Assembly (NCBI GenBank): GCA_017607445.1
Contig: JAEVHH010000002.1
Coordinates: 1,975,501 to 2,039,500 of the forward strand
Length of the DNA: 64,000 nucleotides
Source of the DNA: Histoplasma ohiense
Lineage: Eukaryota > Ascomycota > Eurotiomycetes > Onygenales > Ajellomycetaceae
Direction: 5' to 3'
The position numbers were made by a program, and so were the translations under genes. The notes beneath the pieces are model-generated. The model had not been told where the DNA came from, did not search any database, and saw nothing but the letters and a program-made list of their open reading frames with translations. Numbering within the stretch: the first letter of the stretch is position 1; each line of letters starts with the position of its first letter. Of the stretch, positions 44,590-56,600 are shown in pieces.

Positions 44590-46424
44590 ATGAATTCGGC
44601 ATGGTGGAAATCGAATTTCAGCGGCTCGAAAATTGTCTTCTACTTTTTTTTCCATGGATTGCATATAGGCATGTTTGCCTTTGGATGGTAAGTAAATCAC
44701 ACCGTCAAGATTCTGGGTTTCTACGGGTGCTTTCTTCTGACCGATTAAAATAGGTGGAAACAGGCGGCTGACCCTCGGCTGGCACCCCTGAACTCTCTGG
44801 GATTTTCAGTGTGGATTTCTCGTGGTGCTGGTTTGGTGCTCTCGATTGATGGAGCCCTGATTCTGTTGCCCATGTGCCGGACACTGTTGAGATGGGTGCG
44901 ACCGAAAATTCGCTGGGTTCCTTTAGATGAATCCCAGTGGTTCCACCGCCAGGTCGCATATTCATTACTTTTCTTCGCAATTGTTCATACAACTGCTCAT
45001 TACGTGAAGTATGTATTTATAACTTTACCTTTCCCGATGGACGCAACGTGACTAACAGATTCTACAGCTTTTTCAACGTCGAGAAGTCTCAAGTTCGTCC
45101 TGAAACTGCTATTCAGATTCATTACACTCAGGCAGGTGGAATCACAGGCCATATCATGCTGCTTTGCATGCTGTTAATGTACACAACCGCGCATCATCGC
45201 ATCCGACAACAGGCTTTCGAGACTTTTTGGTATACCCACCATCTATTTATTCCATTTATGTTGGCGCTTTATACACATGCTACAGGTTGCTTCGTTCGAG
45301 ATACAGTTGATCCAATTTCACCACTTGCCGGGAAGGAGTTTTGGACTCACTGTATTGGCTATGAGGGTTGGAGATGGGAGCTCTGGGGCGGGGGCATTTA
45401 CCTCTTTGAGCGGCTGTACCGGGAAATTCGCGCAGCGAAACCTACAGAGATTACGAAAGTCGTCAGGCATCCTTACGGTATGTGAATGCGTTTGAGTAAC
45501 TTTATCTTGGAAGTTTAATAACTTAGCCCTTTTACAACAGATGCTATGGAAATCCAATTTTATAAGCCCAGTTTTACCTACAAAGCAGGCCAGTGGCTGT
45601 TCATCAATGTTCCAGATGTCTCAAGGGCACAATGGCATCCATTCACAATCACGTCGTGTCCATTTGACCCTTACGTTAGCATTCACGTAAGGCAGGTGGG
45701 AGATTGGACAAAGCAGTTGGGTAACCGTCTAGGTTGTGGTCCGCAACAAGCAAAGGACATTGATGGTCTTGACCCACTGGGAATGTACGAAATCGCCATG
45801 CAGAATGGCCAAACCATGCCGAGCATTCGAATTGATGGACCTTACGGAGCTCCAGCAGAAGACGTCTTCAACAATGAAATCGCTATTCTTATCGGAACAG
45901 GTATTGGCGTCACCCCATGGGCATCGATTCTCAAAAATATATGGCATCTGAGAGCGTCTCCCAATCCTCCAAGACGCTTGCGTCGTGTTGAATTCATCTG
46001 GGTCTGCAAGGACACCAGTTCCTTCGAGTGGTTCCATGCCCTCCTTTCCTCACTGGAAGCACAATCGGCGGCAGAGGCCAGCGATGGCCAAGAGTTCCTC
46101 CGTATCCACACCTATCTCACACAACGTTTTGACCAGGATACCGCTGCAAACATCTATCTCAACTCCGTTGGTCAAGACATAGATCCACTCACAGAATTGC
46201 GGACAGGCACAAAATTCGGCCGCCCGGACTTTTTGCGGTTCTTCACAGCTCTGCGGAACAGCCTGCTTGATCAAACTTATATGTCTGGATTAGACGCTTC
46301 ATTGCGGACGGATGTCGGTGTCTACTTTTGTGGTCCGAATCCGGCAGCTAAACTGATCAAGAAGGCCGCTAACGACTGTGCAACTAATGAGGTCCGGTTT
46401 AAGTTCTGGAAGGAGCATTTCTGA
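44590..46424 (+). CDS. noxA: NADPH oxidase NoxA (gp91phox family)
   Basis: Membrane flavocytochrome that passes electrons from NADPH through FAD and two hemes to oxygen, making superoxide for fungal development. Model join(44590..44687, 44754..45008, 45068..45477, 45541..46424), 548 aa, the usual NoxA length; all phases match. The N-terminus is MNSAWWKSNFSGSK. The heme-binding histidines lie in FHRQVAYSLLFFAIVHTTAHYVNFF and in FETFWYTHHLFIPFMLALYTHA. The FAD site is WHPFTITSCP with KAGQWLFINVP. NADPH-binding motifs are DGPYGAP, IGTGIGVTPW and YFCGPNPAAK. The C-terminus FKFWKEHF is the family ending. There is no EF-hand extension, which separates it from NoxC. It stands alone between two long gene-poor stretches. 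Confidence 0.96.
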
Positions 46425-48172
46425 TCTACTTTAATTTTGCCGGTTTGGTTGTCTGTTACTTGGTCCGTGGTTTTCTTCTTAAATAGGCAAATAGTCGCCA
46501 ACTGGATTTTTCAAATGCAGAATCTGTTTATATTCATGGATGTTTCTGTGTTGTCTTAGGAATATCTTATCTCCAAAGTCTTATTGTTTTGCAAAGCGCT
46601 CTCTCCTTTTTCATTATACTCTCACATATACTAGTATCTATCCATCCCTTATGATACCATCTACCTCTATTGTTTCCTTCCCATTGTTGCTGGCTTCCCG
46701 TTTATCTACTCGATCTCAAAAACTTCCTAAGATGTAGGCGCTGGCTTAGGATTGCGACTATTTATTCCCTTTCATATCTATTGGAGCTGATGTTCGACCT
46801 TTTCATATGTGGCTCTCAAGTCGCGGTCATCATGTATTATTTGAATTTTTTCCAATTTTCTTTCTATTCATTACTCCCCGTCTCGAACTTTCCCTAAAGA
46901 GAGTTGTGTGGTCATGTATGATTTCTAAAGCCTTTGTCAGAATTATTTTCAAAACCACAGATGTATGTAACCATCAGTCAGTTTTCGTCTCCTCCATCTA
47001 TTTCCCTTTCTCGGCATATCGAGATTAACGTAGAGAGGAAATGTACTGTACATACTTTTGTTGAATTTACACGCATACACAAATACTCTTCTTCTAATGA
47101 TGCTGTCTAGCGATGTAACTAGATATAAAATTTTACGATATACATATGATCCGCATAATGGCCGTTTACAATCCCGAATTCTAAAAAGGAATAAATACCA
47201 CAAAGCAATTAGCACAGAATACTAATATTCAACTTATCCCTTTCATTTTGCTAACATTCTGACACGTATTTCTATTCTATTGGGGAGCTTTAATTGTTTG
47301 AGGAAAAGCTTTAACATATGAATCTACAAGAACTGCCATTAGGAACACCGGTCTCATTTCCCAAGAGCAAAGGCTGAGGTTGATCCACCGAAACCATGGT
47401 GGATTTGGAATATGTAGACAGAACACAGCTCTGAGGTGGCATCGATATGATGCTACTACTCTCCCCCCCTTTCACTTTATAATTCTAATTATTTTTGAAC
47501 CCCGCTCTTCAACTTCTATTTGGAAAAAATAACATCCATTTCTACCTGCTAAATTCTGCAGTCCCTGTAAGAAAAAACTTAATCCGACAATGCTTCTTGG
47601 AGCCAATACGATATTTCCTAAGAGGGAAAATAAAAGACGTAGTATCGACATTGACACTTACCATATTTGAAATTCTAGATCTCTAGGCAGTATAGTCCCT
47701 ATTCTCTGATTGATAAGATCCTTGGATAACCCTGCTGTCATGTGAATTGGATGAGAATACACTTTCGAAAGAGTCACGGAAACGGATATCTCACGTTGAA
47801 TCCCACCTTTATGCTCTCGATTTTCCTGTAGTCCAGAAGCTGTAATTGCAGTGGTATGGATAGTACAGTACATTGACTGTCCAAATAGCATCTCATGCTT
47901 CTGGCGACATGTAGTCCTGGGCAATTCAGAACTTGAACCCAGACAAAATTCCAATTTCATTCGAGTTGATTCGTCAAAAAAACAATGGTTGATCTGGAAG
48001 AACGGAAAGCTCCAATTTTCCGCACTATTTTCAACAAGACCCCTGATCCCCCGACGAATGGTCCCCTGAAGCTAATGACTTTTGGGATCCATATCAAAAT
48101 CAGATTCCCATGAACCGTTTGAGGAAAAGCAAAGAAGCGCCTAACTTATTGATCCCGTAATTTTGGTGAACC

Positions 48173-48358
48173 ATGATCATCTTCTCAACTGGACTGGATG
48201 GGGTTGAAACTGGAATATTGCAAATTGTTTTGAAAATGAGTTTTCTGACTCCTATTGATGAGGAGTTTAGGGCTGTAAAGCACCTTATATTTGATTGCCC
48301 ATTCTCTCTCTATAAGAGAGGACTACCGAGTTCTATACAATACATGGTCCTTCACTAA
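48173..48358 (+). mobile_element. Possible degraded LINE reverse-transcriptase C-terminal fragment
   Basis: The frame reads EEFRAVKHLIFDCPFSLYKRG, which resembles the ETxKHxLFxCPxY(x)R Cys/His motif at the end of fungal non-LTR (Tad-like) polyproteins. No upstream reverse transcriptase is readable. Speculative. Confidence 0.3.
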
Positions 48359-48549
48359 TTTGAGGGAAGTTTTCGGATATTATTTGGGACCTAACAAAGT
48401 GAGCGCCAATCTTTCCTCAGGGTAAGGCATGGATACCCTGATAAAACCTATGGGACTGCTGGTACAGACCGCATCACTGAGGTCTCGCGTACTCTCGCAC
48501 TCATCGACTCATAGACGAGACACTGGAGTGAGATCTCAAGGACCAATCA

Positions 48550-48575
48550 AACTGGACTGTTCGTTTTGTCCAGTT
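48550..48575. repeat. Perfect 8-bp inverted repeat
   Basis: AACTGGAC (48550-57) and GTCCAGTT (48568-75) separated by a 10-nt loop. Confidence 0.7.
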
Positions 48576-48611
48576 CCTATCTCAACTCGCTCGTGGTGAT
48601 AATTGCCCCCG

Positions 48612-48651
48612 AGGTGAGGTGAGGCTAGGTGAGGCTGGTTGAGGCTGGTGA
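48612..48651 (+). repeat. Short GGTGAGGCT-type tandem repeat
   Basis: Imperfect units GAGGTGAGGTGAGGCTAGGT, then GAGGCTGGTTGAGGCTGGTG. Confidence 0.8.
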
Positions 48652-49479
48652 GCTTGCACTGCCACAATTTAGATCCGCGATGGTGGGGCTGAGAACTCGA
48701 TATCAAAACCTCCACCTCAACGCCGAGTATCGAGTAAACAATCGCTTCGCTTCGAAATAACGAATTTTCCGCCACAGCTACTTTTCGGCGAACAACTCAT
48801 TCGATCATATCTCCCGCATTTCACGGGACAATCCAATGGCACTTGCAAGGGCGTGATCTTTTCTTGTTTTGAGAAACCCTCTTGTTCTGTGGGCTAGACC
48901 TTGATCCTAGCGGGGTCTGCCCCAGCGTGATTGAGATCGAGTCTCTCAATTGGATCCTTAATCAAGCGGGGCATCGCTGATATGCTTTCCAGCTATTGAC
49001 TTCGCTAGCTTGACCATGTTTACACAGACTGGAGCCATTCAGAGCCCGCTATCAAGTAGGACTGGAGAACGTGGGCTTCGTCTTGCATATTCCCAGCTGT
49101 CGTGATTATCTATGAACCAGAAAATTGCTGCAGCTGGAAATAATGCTAGCGGTATTCAGCTAGTCATGCCGAATAATTCCCTCTCTGAACGCCAGCCTCT
49201 TGCTACCTAGTGGCGACAATTGTGGGCGTGATATTCCGTAATGTTGCGTGTCGAGGATTTACCCCTCTCTCCCATGAGAAGTAGGTTATGTTGCTGAAAA
49301 GATAAATATCTGCTTCAGCCACGCTTCTGCATCGGCTCCGTCTGTGTCTTGTCAATGTTCCTTCAGTAGTTACATCCTCTAGCATACAAAGTGAAAATCT
49401 ACTCTTCCATTGTTTCCAATTATCACCTCAGTTATTTCACTTCTACGTTTTATTTTTTGCCGCCCTCTACTCTTTGAAA

Positions 49480-50711
49480 ATGTCTTACAACGACAGTAGT
49501 GACAGCTATGTGAGTGACACATTTTACTGCCGTTGAGCTCCCCGCAGTCCAATTTTCTTATAATACGTGCAGGCTCGTGGAAGCAGCGGCTACGACGGAG
49601 TAAGATCACAATCTCATCTCCCTTGCGGGCCAGCCCATTCCAGTTCCATTTGATGCTTTCCTGATAGCGATATGACAACATTACTAACATCAGCCAGTCT
49701 ACATCCCGTCGTGGTGAGGATAGTTATGGCTCCTCCAACCGCAGGGACGATGATAATTCCTACGGGTCATCAGGACGTTCTGGCGTAACTGGTTCCTACG
49801 GATCTCGGGATGACAATAGCAACACCAAACGTGACAACGATTCATATGGCTCCAGCAATCGTGACAAAAATGACTCCTATGGCTCTTCCGGCCGTACTGG
49901 AGGCTCTGACTCATACGGGTCGAGCGAGCGTGATAATGAGAGGTCTTATGGCTCCTCTGGCCGCACAGGCAGTGGCAACGACAGCTATGGATCCAGCAAC
50001 CGCGATGATTCCTACGGCTCGTCCACTCGTACGGGGGGAAGCGATTCCTACGGCTCTTCCGATAGAAACAAGAGCTCCTATGGTTCCTCTGGAACCAATA
50101 ATGACAGCTACGGCAGTAGTAAGAGGGACGACAATGATTCCTACGGATCCTCTAGAAATACTGGAAGAGGGAGTGATTCATATGGCTCTGATAACCAGAA
50201 TAGAAATGACTCCTCGTACGGGTCCAGCAACAACCGGCGCGATGAGGATGATTCCTACGGTTCCTCCGATCGAAACAAGAGCTCGACTTATGGCTCGACG
50301 AGCCGTGGTGATGACAATACTACCACCTATGGGTCTAACACCAGCCGTCGTGATGATGGTGATTCTTATGGTTCTTCTGATCGACACAAGACTTCATATG
50401 GTTCCAGCGGGCGTGATGGCGATGATGAGGACAAATACGGTTCGAAGTCCTCGAATAAGTATGGAGATAGGAGCGACTCTGGGGAGTATGGCCAGAAGGG
50501 TGAGTTCTGATTTAACAGGGTTCAAGGAGGTTAACGAAAGCACTCGGTACCCACCCAACTTTTTATCTCATAACTATCCATTCATTTCTACAAGTTGCAT
50601 ACTAATTATTCATTTGACATAGAAACCATCGCTGATAAGGTAATGGGTAAAGTTGGAGACATGATTGGTGAAAAGATCCAGGAAACCCTAAGTGGAGGAA
50701 GTCGACACTAA
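49480..50711 (+). CDS. DDR48: DDR48-type SYGSS-repeat stress protein
   Basis: Model join(49480..49509, 49573..49599, 49698..50499, 50623..50711), 315 aa, all junctions in frame. The body is about 21 copies of a degenerate DSYGSS(N/G)R unit (residues about 20 to 285), rich in Ser, Tyr, Gly, Asp, Asn and Arg, hydrophilic and certainly disordered. This is the repeat that defines yeast DDR48 and its relatives in dimorphic fungi, which are induced by stress. The last exon encodes a different, helical segment (ETIADKVMGKVGDMIGEKI), predicted amphipathic. The first two exons are tiny (10 and 9 codons). The third exon's acceptor must be after 49697, because the CAG at 49693 gives an early stop. Molecular function is unknown. 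Confidence 0.85.
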
Positions 50712-51582
50712 TTGCTCGAATGCATGGTTCAGTGAGGACTTATGGGGAGAAACCGAATGCCCATCCATCATGTCCCTAAGCCCTGCTCAACCACCATGTG
50801 AGCAACCCCTAAACTTGGAGAATATTGGGACCTTTCAAATTTAGTTTATCGTATTAAATTTATCTTTTGAATATCATTTTTTATCTTCATCATCTTCTTC
50901 GTCCTGGCTGCCCTCATTTCGCTTTTCTTTTGGTTCTTGATACCATAGCTGTGTCCACATTCTGCCCTTGAGAAGCTTACGAACCATCAATGTACTGATG
51001 CTTCATGTTCAAATCCCACTGACCTCCCAGACAATACCACAAAGAAGCGTACTAACTACATCTCGATCAAGGAGCGCAATTCTAGTAGTACTGGTAAGAG
51101 TAATATAGTCTTTAGTTATATAAAACTGTCGAAGTATTGAATATGCAGGATGTGTTGTATATGTAACATATCCAGCATCATCATCACTGCGAGACAGATA
51201 AATGTAAAATCCATCACAGGGAGGGAAGAGGAGGGCCCAGGTGTCCCTCCTACTGTTTCGTATGTCCATTTCTTCAAAGTAAGAATTTTTATTCACATTT
51301 ATTTATTTACACACGACGCTTCACAACTCAAGAGAACAAATATACAAAAAAAACACATAAATAAGCCATCATATCACGTCACACAGACGCAATATAGCAA
51401 CCAAAATAATGATTATGATGATGATGATGGTGATAATGATGACAAACCGTTAACCATTTGCTCGGTTCATTTCCCTTTCCTATATTCCGATTTCACCTCG
51501 GAGACGATAAGGACCCTTCTTCTCCTTCATCCAGGTTAAGCAGCAAGGGATTGTCAACAAATCACCCCCCTTCGCAAGGAGT
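50712..51582. other. Convergent intergenic DDR48 / RTC3
   Basis: About 870 bp of 3' flanks. Includes an ATGATG-type run at 51408-51440. No gene seen. Confidence 0.6.
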
Positions 51583-52224
51583 TTAATGGTTAGCCCTCGG
51601 ACCCATGGAGTCATTCTTTGTCCCGTAACGTTGGGGAGCCTATAATTTCGTTCGTTAATCCCACACGTTAGATTTTCTTAATTACGTTTTGTGTACTTCT
51701 CCCCTTTCATTCACGACCATGATAGATGATGGGTACCCGCACCCCCTCGAAAGGAAAATAAAAGGGAGACAAGAAAAGAACATAGAAATAGGGTTGCGTA
51801 TGTATGTATAATTCTTACCTCTGTCTCCTGTACCTCACCCATTTCTAAAATCTTCTTGATGCATGCAACCGTATCCTCTGTCCCGAACTCAGAATCTAGT
51901 ATGGCATTGCTTGCCGTGTCATGAATACCCTGGGCACCTTGTCTATTGAAACAAAAATATAAACGAAAGGTGTCAACAAATCACATATCTCCATCATAAA
52001 TGAAGCCAAATAGAAGAGAAAGGGAATGTAAGGGTAGAGACGGGAGGGCAAACAACATACCGATGCGTAATGAAGACCTGGAACCCACTCACGACCTGTG
52101 CTAATGGGATCGAATGATCCTTTTTCCATTTCTTCACCATCGCGACGTCGTCGATGAAGACGAGGAAGTCGTCCGTGTTGCCTTTGTAGAAGACTTTGTA
52201 GATACCGACGTTTCCGCGAGCCAT
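51583..52224 (-). CDS. RTC3: SBDS N-terminal-domain protein RTC3-like
   Basis: Small protein with the FYSH/SBDS-N fold; yeast Rtc3 is linked to RNA metabolism and stress. Model complement(51583..51639, 51819..51942, 52061..52224), 114 aa, phases matching. It starts MARGNVGIYKVFYKGNTDDF, then VFIDDVAMVKKWKKDHSIPL and VVSGFQVFITHR. Exon 2 gives QGAQGIHDTASNAILDSEFG and EDTVACIKKILEMGEVQE. The short last exon gives NDSMGPRANH, as in other fungal members. It lacks SBDS domains II and III, so it is not the ribosome-maturation factor Sdo1. Confidence 0.9.
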
Positions 52225-52862
52225 GGTTATTTTGATTTTCTTTTTTGATTTGATTCTGTTGTGTTCGACGGGGATAGGAAAGGAGGATTGTTTCGTTCGC
52301 CCTTACTCGAGTAGGCAGGACGTAGGATAAAGGTAGATTATGAGTATAGATGAAGCAGAGGATGAAATTGTTCTCAAAATATAAAGAGCAGCAGGGATTC
52401 TTTGGGGCGCCCACTGAGCTAGTTATATAGAGTTCAGTTCAGAGGGAATTCCTTGTTTTCCCAATAACAAGAGGAACTTTCCCTTGTTTTCTCCGAAGGT
52501 TTATCAGGGGACAGAGAAACAGTGATGTGGAAAGGCAGGTATAGATATATGTATAAGAGTTGGAGAGCAAGATCAGGACTTTATGGGAGGAAGAAAAACA
52601 TTAATATGTATACGTTCTACAACACATCTACTCCGATTTGTAGGTACTCATTTAGTGATGTCACTGTCATCCATCCAGTCAACTACGTCATCGGCTCCAC
52701 CTCGGCTTCCAATGCAGGCGATGTTATTGAGTGACACTACATTCAAATGGCCTGGTACGTCATAATAACTCCAACCAATTTCTTCCCTTTAGACTACCCT
52801 AAGATGCTCCCCAAAACTATGTGCTGTATAGGAATACTGTATTACTTACACGGCATGCAGAA
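52225..52862. other. Intergenic RTC3 / RhoGEF
   Basis: About 640 bp: RTC3 5' flank and RhoGEF 3' flank. No gene seen. Confidence 0.6.
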
Positions 52863-55660
52863 TCAACAGGCAATGCTAGGTAGAACTGGGGTGTTTCCCT
52901 TGAAAATTGAAACGCTCCATCTCTTCCTGAGTGATGGCTTGTTGCGTTCATTCCCGGAGGGACTACTCGCCTCTTTCTTTTCTCCCCGCCCCCTTGATGA
53001 TCCTTTCCGTTGGTGTGGATCGACAGCCCCAAACAAACGGCGGTCGAAATCATCCTTTGCTTCCTCATGAACAATCTCCTGGGTCATGATAGAATTCGTC
53101 CAGGATGAAAAGGTTTCAATAGGTCCTATGTAGTCGTCGATGGAGTTCTCTTCCTTATACGTGGCGGTACGCTCAATAGACTTAGCTGTGATCGTCGTCG
53201 TGAGGCTGCTGGATCGCCTGGTGAATGGCCGTCGCGAACTCAGCCGTCTAATAAATGATTCTGCCGATGAGCGTATCAGGTGTTCTCCCCTCCAAGCTGG
53301 CATACCAGGGTATGGAAGAACATCACACGTCCAAACATCATAGAGCGCTTTTTCCATGCGAATCCTGTCCTGCCTCTTGGGACAAAGAACAATGGACTGA
53401 CGGGCTAATTGTAGGGATTGGGATCTTCCCAGAGTGGATGGCCTTATATAGTTCTCATGGGGTACAGCTTGGGTTCCTTTAATGAGAAGACGGACACAAT
53501 CTGTGTGCGAAGGCGTAGTAAACAGAGATCCGTGGATTGATGAGTGACGGGTAAGGTCATGGACTTGTCCAGCAAAAACAATTGCGCCAATTGGCTTCAT
53601 AGCCAGTTGGGTTGTGGAGTATTTCTGCGTAATAATATCTTCATCCAAAGAATTGGGAATCTCAGCTAGTGACTGTCTCAGAAGGTGATCTTTCCAGCTA
53701 GAGGCTTCTCTTTCAGAACATCCGGTCAATAGTATTTCAAAAGTTTGCTTCCGGATCTCGAAGACCAATTTCCAGGAGAAAGGGGCATATAAACAGTGGA
53801 GGCCTGATATCTATTAGTTAGCATATTTTCTGGGGATTTACTAGAATGTAAAATGCCATCACTAACCTATGCCATTATCCGCAGGCTCTACACTAGCTCC
53901 CTGAACGAGAATTACTGCAACGGCATTGAATTTTCGATTATCTTCGCATGGGGCTGCGAGCAGCAAATACTTGCTAAATAGGCAACACAGCATGTATTCG
54001 CCGGTTACGCTGTCTTTGGTTTGATATGTAACATGAAGAGCTCCACACACTTTGATAGGTCCAAAATCGTGGAGAACACTACGATCACCCTAGTTCATAA
54101 AACAAATTAACCCGTGAAAACAGGCATTCAATACAACTGGTCAAAACTGGATCCATACCTTCCTCGCAAATTCGAGCTTCTCGCCTAGGAGAATGGTTTT
54201 CCGAATCCGGTCCTTAGCTACCGGGTCCCCAGTAGCACGATTTATGTCCCGTGATACTGACAGCGTCTGTTGTAAGGCTGCTTCAATTATAGAGTGTGAG
54301 GAAGGGCAATCGGCAACAGGGGTGTTTTTGAGGAGCTCAGCAAGGAATAGCTGATATTTGCAAACCCGTTGGATCGGCTGTGACATGTGATCGTTAGCAG
54401 CATCCTTCAGCAACGCCCACAATAAATTAAGAATCAGCACTCACTTTCATCAGAAGATCACCAAGTGTGAAACATTGGTTAGATATGGCTTCACGGGTAT
54501 TAGTGGAAGCCACATTTTTCAAAAGAGCCTCAATCCCATGATCGAAATCTTGCCAACTCGTTATTGATTTGCGCAACAAGTCTATCTCCTTGGTTACGAG
54601 TTGGTATTTGACGCCGTAGTCCTCGTAAACTTTAAATTTCGGAAGCTATAGCAGAAGATAGTGGGTTAGTCTTTGATACAAAAGGTACTAGTCAAACAGA
54701 ATTACAGGCGTGAATTTTACCATTGATTGCATTATCTTAGCGACCGCAGCAGCCTCATTTGGTTCTGCTGCCACCGATTTGGAGGATTTAATCCGGGAAT
54801 CAATAGGTTCACGAAGCTTTCTCGTCGTCACTGACTTTCGATTTGCTCTCGTCAGGCCAGCATCCATGTTGCCAAACTTAATATGCCGTCGCGCAGTCAT
54901 CCATATCGGGGTTATGACCCTGTCTGACCTAGGCATCGTGCCCTCCAACTTAGCCATAAGATCCTCGTGTAAGCTGATCAGATCGAGCGTGCTCCGCTGC
55001 AGTGCTGTTTCGGTGATTCCTAGGGTGGTCAGAACCTTTTTAACGCGTCAGTATTCTAAGAGAAGGAATAAAGTAAGGGTTAACGTGAAGTCAATTTACT
55101 TCTACCAGCGCCTTTAGCCCCGCAAGATAGGTGATCTCTGTCTCCAATATCTCTCGTATTACCTGCCGTCTTTGGACAGCACGGTTCCATGCACCTTCAT
55201 CTAGGGACAGCGTGGATGTCAGCCTGCTGCTCTCCATGGACACCCTTGCATCCGACCCAGAAAAAGCACTGCTGTGGCACGCGCTTCGTTGGGTGCTTGT
55301 TTGGGTATTCGTCCGCGGCCGGGTCAGCATGCTTAGGCTTCCAACACTGGCGGTTTTGACGGTGTGGAGATTTGACGAGGATGCAGTGGACGAACGATCT
55401 GGCTGGCTTTGGTAAAGCGTTGGGAACATCCTATAACTCTCGTCTTTGCTCTCATCATCCGGCCACCCCACAACATAGCGTGGAGGAGCATCGTAGTTTG
55501 GAGTCCTCCTTTTCCGCATGCTCCTTATCCATCGTTTGAAGCTGTGAGATTCTTGATTGGAAGCTGGAATCAGAGACACGGCAGTGGGCTCTGATACGGA
55601 GGATACACCAAAAGACTGCCCCTGGTGGTCTTCCTCCATGCTTCCTCCCATGGAGTTCAT
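52863..55660 (-). CDS. Rho guanine-nucleotide exchange factor (DH-PH)
   Basis: Activates a Rho-family GTPase. Model complement(52863..53803, 53867..54089, 54159..54377, 54445..54645, 54721..55035, 55100..55660), 819 aa; all phases match. The N-terminal about 160 residues are Ser/Thr-rich with a basic FKRWIRSMRKRR patch. The DH domain begins RRQVIREILETEITYLAGL (CR1), has LPKFKVYEDYGVKYQLV in the middle, and PIQRVCKYQLFLAELLKN (CR3, the most conserved DH helix) at about 360-377. The PH-like domain follows (GPIKVCGALHVTY through EYMLCCLFSKYLLLAAP). The C-terminus is basic and Ser-rich. An in-frame upstream ATG at 55804 would add 48 hydrophobic residues; I prefer MNSMGG at 55660 because the extension looks like untranslated leader. 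Target GTPase not deducible. Confidence 0.88.
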
Positions 55661-56600
55661 GATGGAGGCAATGAATTCAAGATATCCAGACGTGAAATTT
55701 TGGTGAATAACCTGGGGGGATAGAGGGAATAGAAGAGAACAAGCGGGTGCAACTGGAAACTGCAGAAAGTTAAGAGACAAAAGAACGTAATGCGTCAGAT
55801 ACACGAGGTTGAACGCGAAATAGGAGAAGCTACCAACGTATTATGGCGACCCGTAAACAGCATGGCCGAGGAAACCACAACTGGCGAGGCTATCGGGTCA
55901 TTCCTGCATTGGGAAACAGGATGTGGGAAACAGTAGTACATACGCAGCGTAAGTGTAGATGCGCTATACCTGGATATGCCTATGGATTCATAGGTATAGA
56001 AACATTAACTAGCATTTCCGTATCCCCATACCAAGCAGCTACTACTTGCTCTCAGGGACAGATAGGTGGAGGTGCCCACAAGGAAACAAGGCAAACCCTT
56101 GCCTGCGGAATTGCAGAATTTCGGGACACTCTCAACTCATTCTATAGAAGAGATGAAAAAGGACATACGTAGAAAGTATGTGTGTAAAACGGCCGAGTAT
56201 CTAGCTCATGATTTAAGTGTAAGAATTGGGTACTTGATACTGAGTCCCCAAGTGCCAGTAATACCTAAGGTACTTTTGCCAAATCCGTCCACTCTCGTAG
56301 CGTCAGACAAAATCATCTCAATGGTATGACCTGAGAGTTGCCTGGCCCCAAAGTGATTTATTCCCCGTTTCGTATATGCATGGCTATAATCTAGATGATG
56401 GAAGTACTGCCAGCAGACAATCTTGGCAACATTGATGATTTATGTAATCAACACCATAATCCGGAGCTTATTTGGTGCATGATCCCCCCTCCGTAACACA
56501 CAGCCAACGACTATTCTTTATCTCTTGCTTCAAGAAATATAATTTCCTAGTATCCCCCCATGAGCTCATGATTGAAACAACTTAGCGAACCCCCCTCGAA
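55661..56600. promoter_or_regulatory. Divergent region RhoGEF / NAS2
   Basis: About 0.9 kb between divergent starts; holds both promoters. Short open frames at 55843-56329 have no protein-like features. Confidence 0.55.

Larger units (their letters stand above)
46425..49479. other. Gene-poor interval between noxA and DDR48
   Basis: About 3 kb. The first half is AT-rich 3' flank of noxA. The second half contains a possible LINE-like relic (48173-48358), an 8-bp-stem hairpin (48550-48575) and GGTGAGGCT repeats (48612-48651). It also must hold the DDR48 promoter. Confidence 0.5.

Noticed and set aside
49810..50622. Plus-strand 270-codon frame inside DDR48
   Set aside because: Out-of-frame shadow of the SYGSS repeat; the repeat frame gives a family match and valid splice joins.
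51001..51020. GTTCAAATCCC sequence resembling a tRNA B box
   Set aside because: No A box or cloverleaf can be built around it.
55843..56329. Overlapping plus-strand frames between RhoGEF and NAS2
   Set aside because: Low-quality composition and position in a divergent promoter region; no domain.
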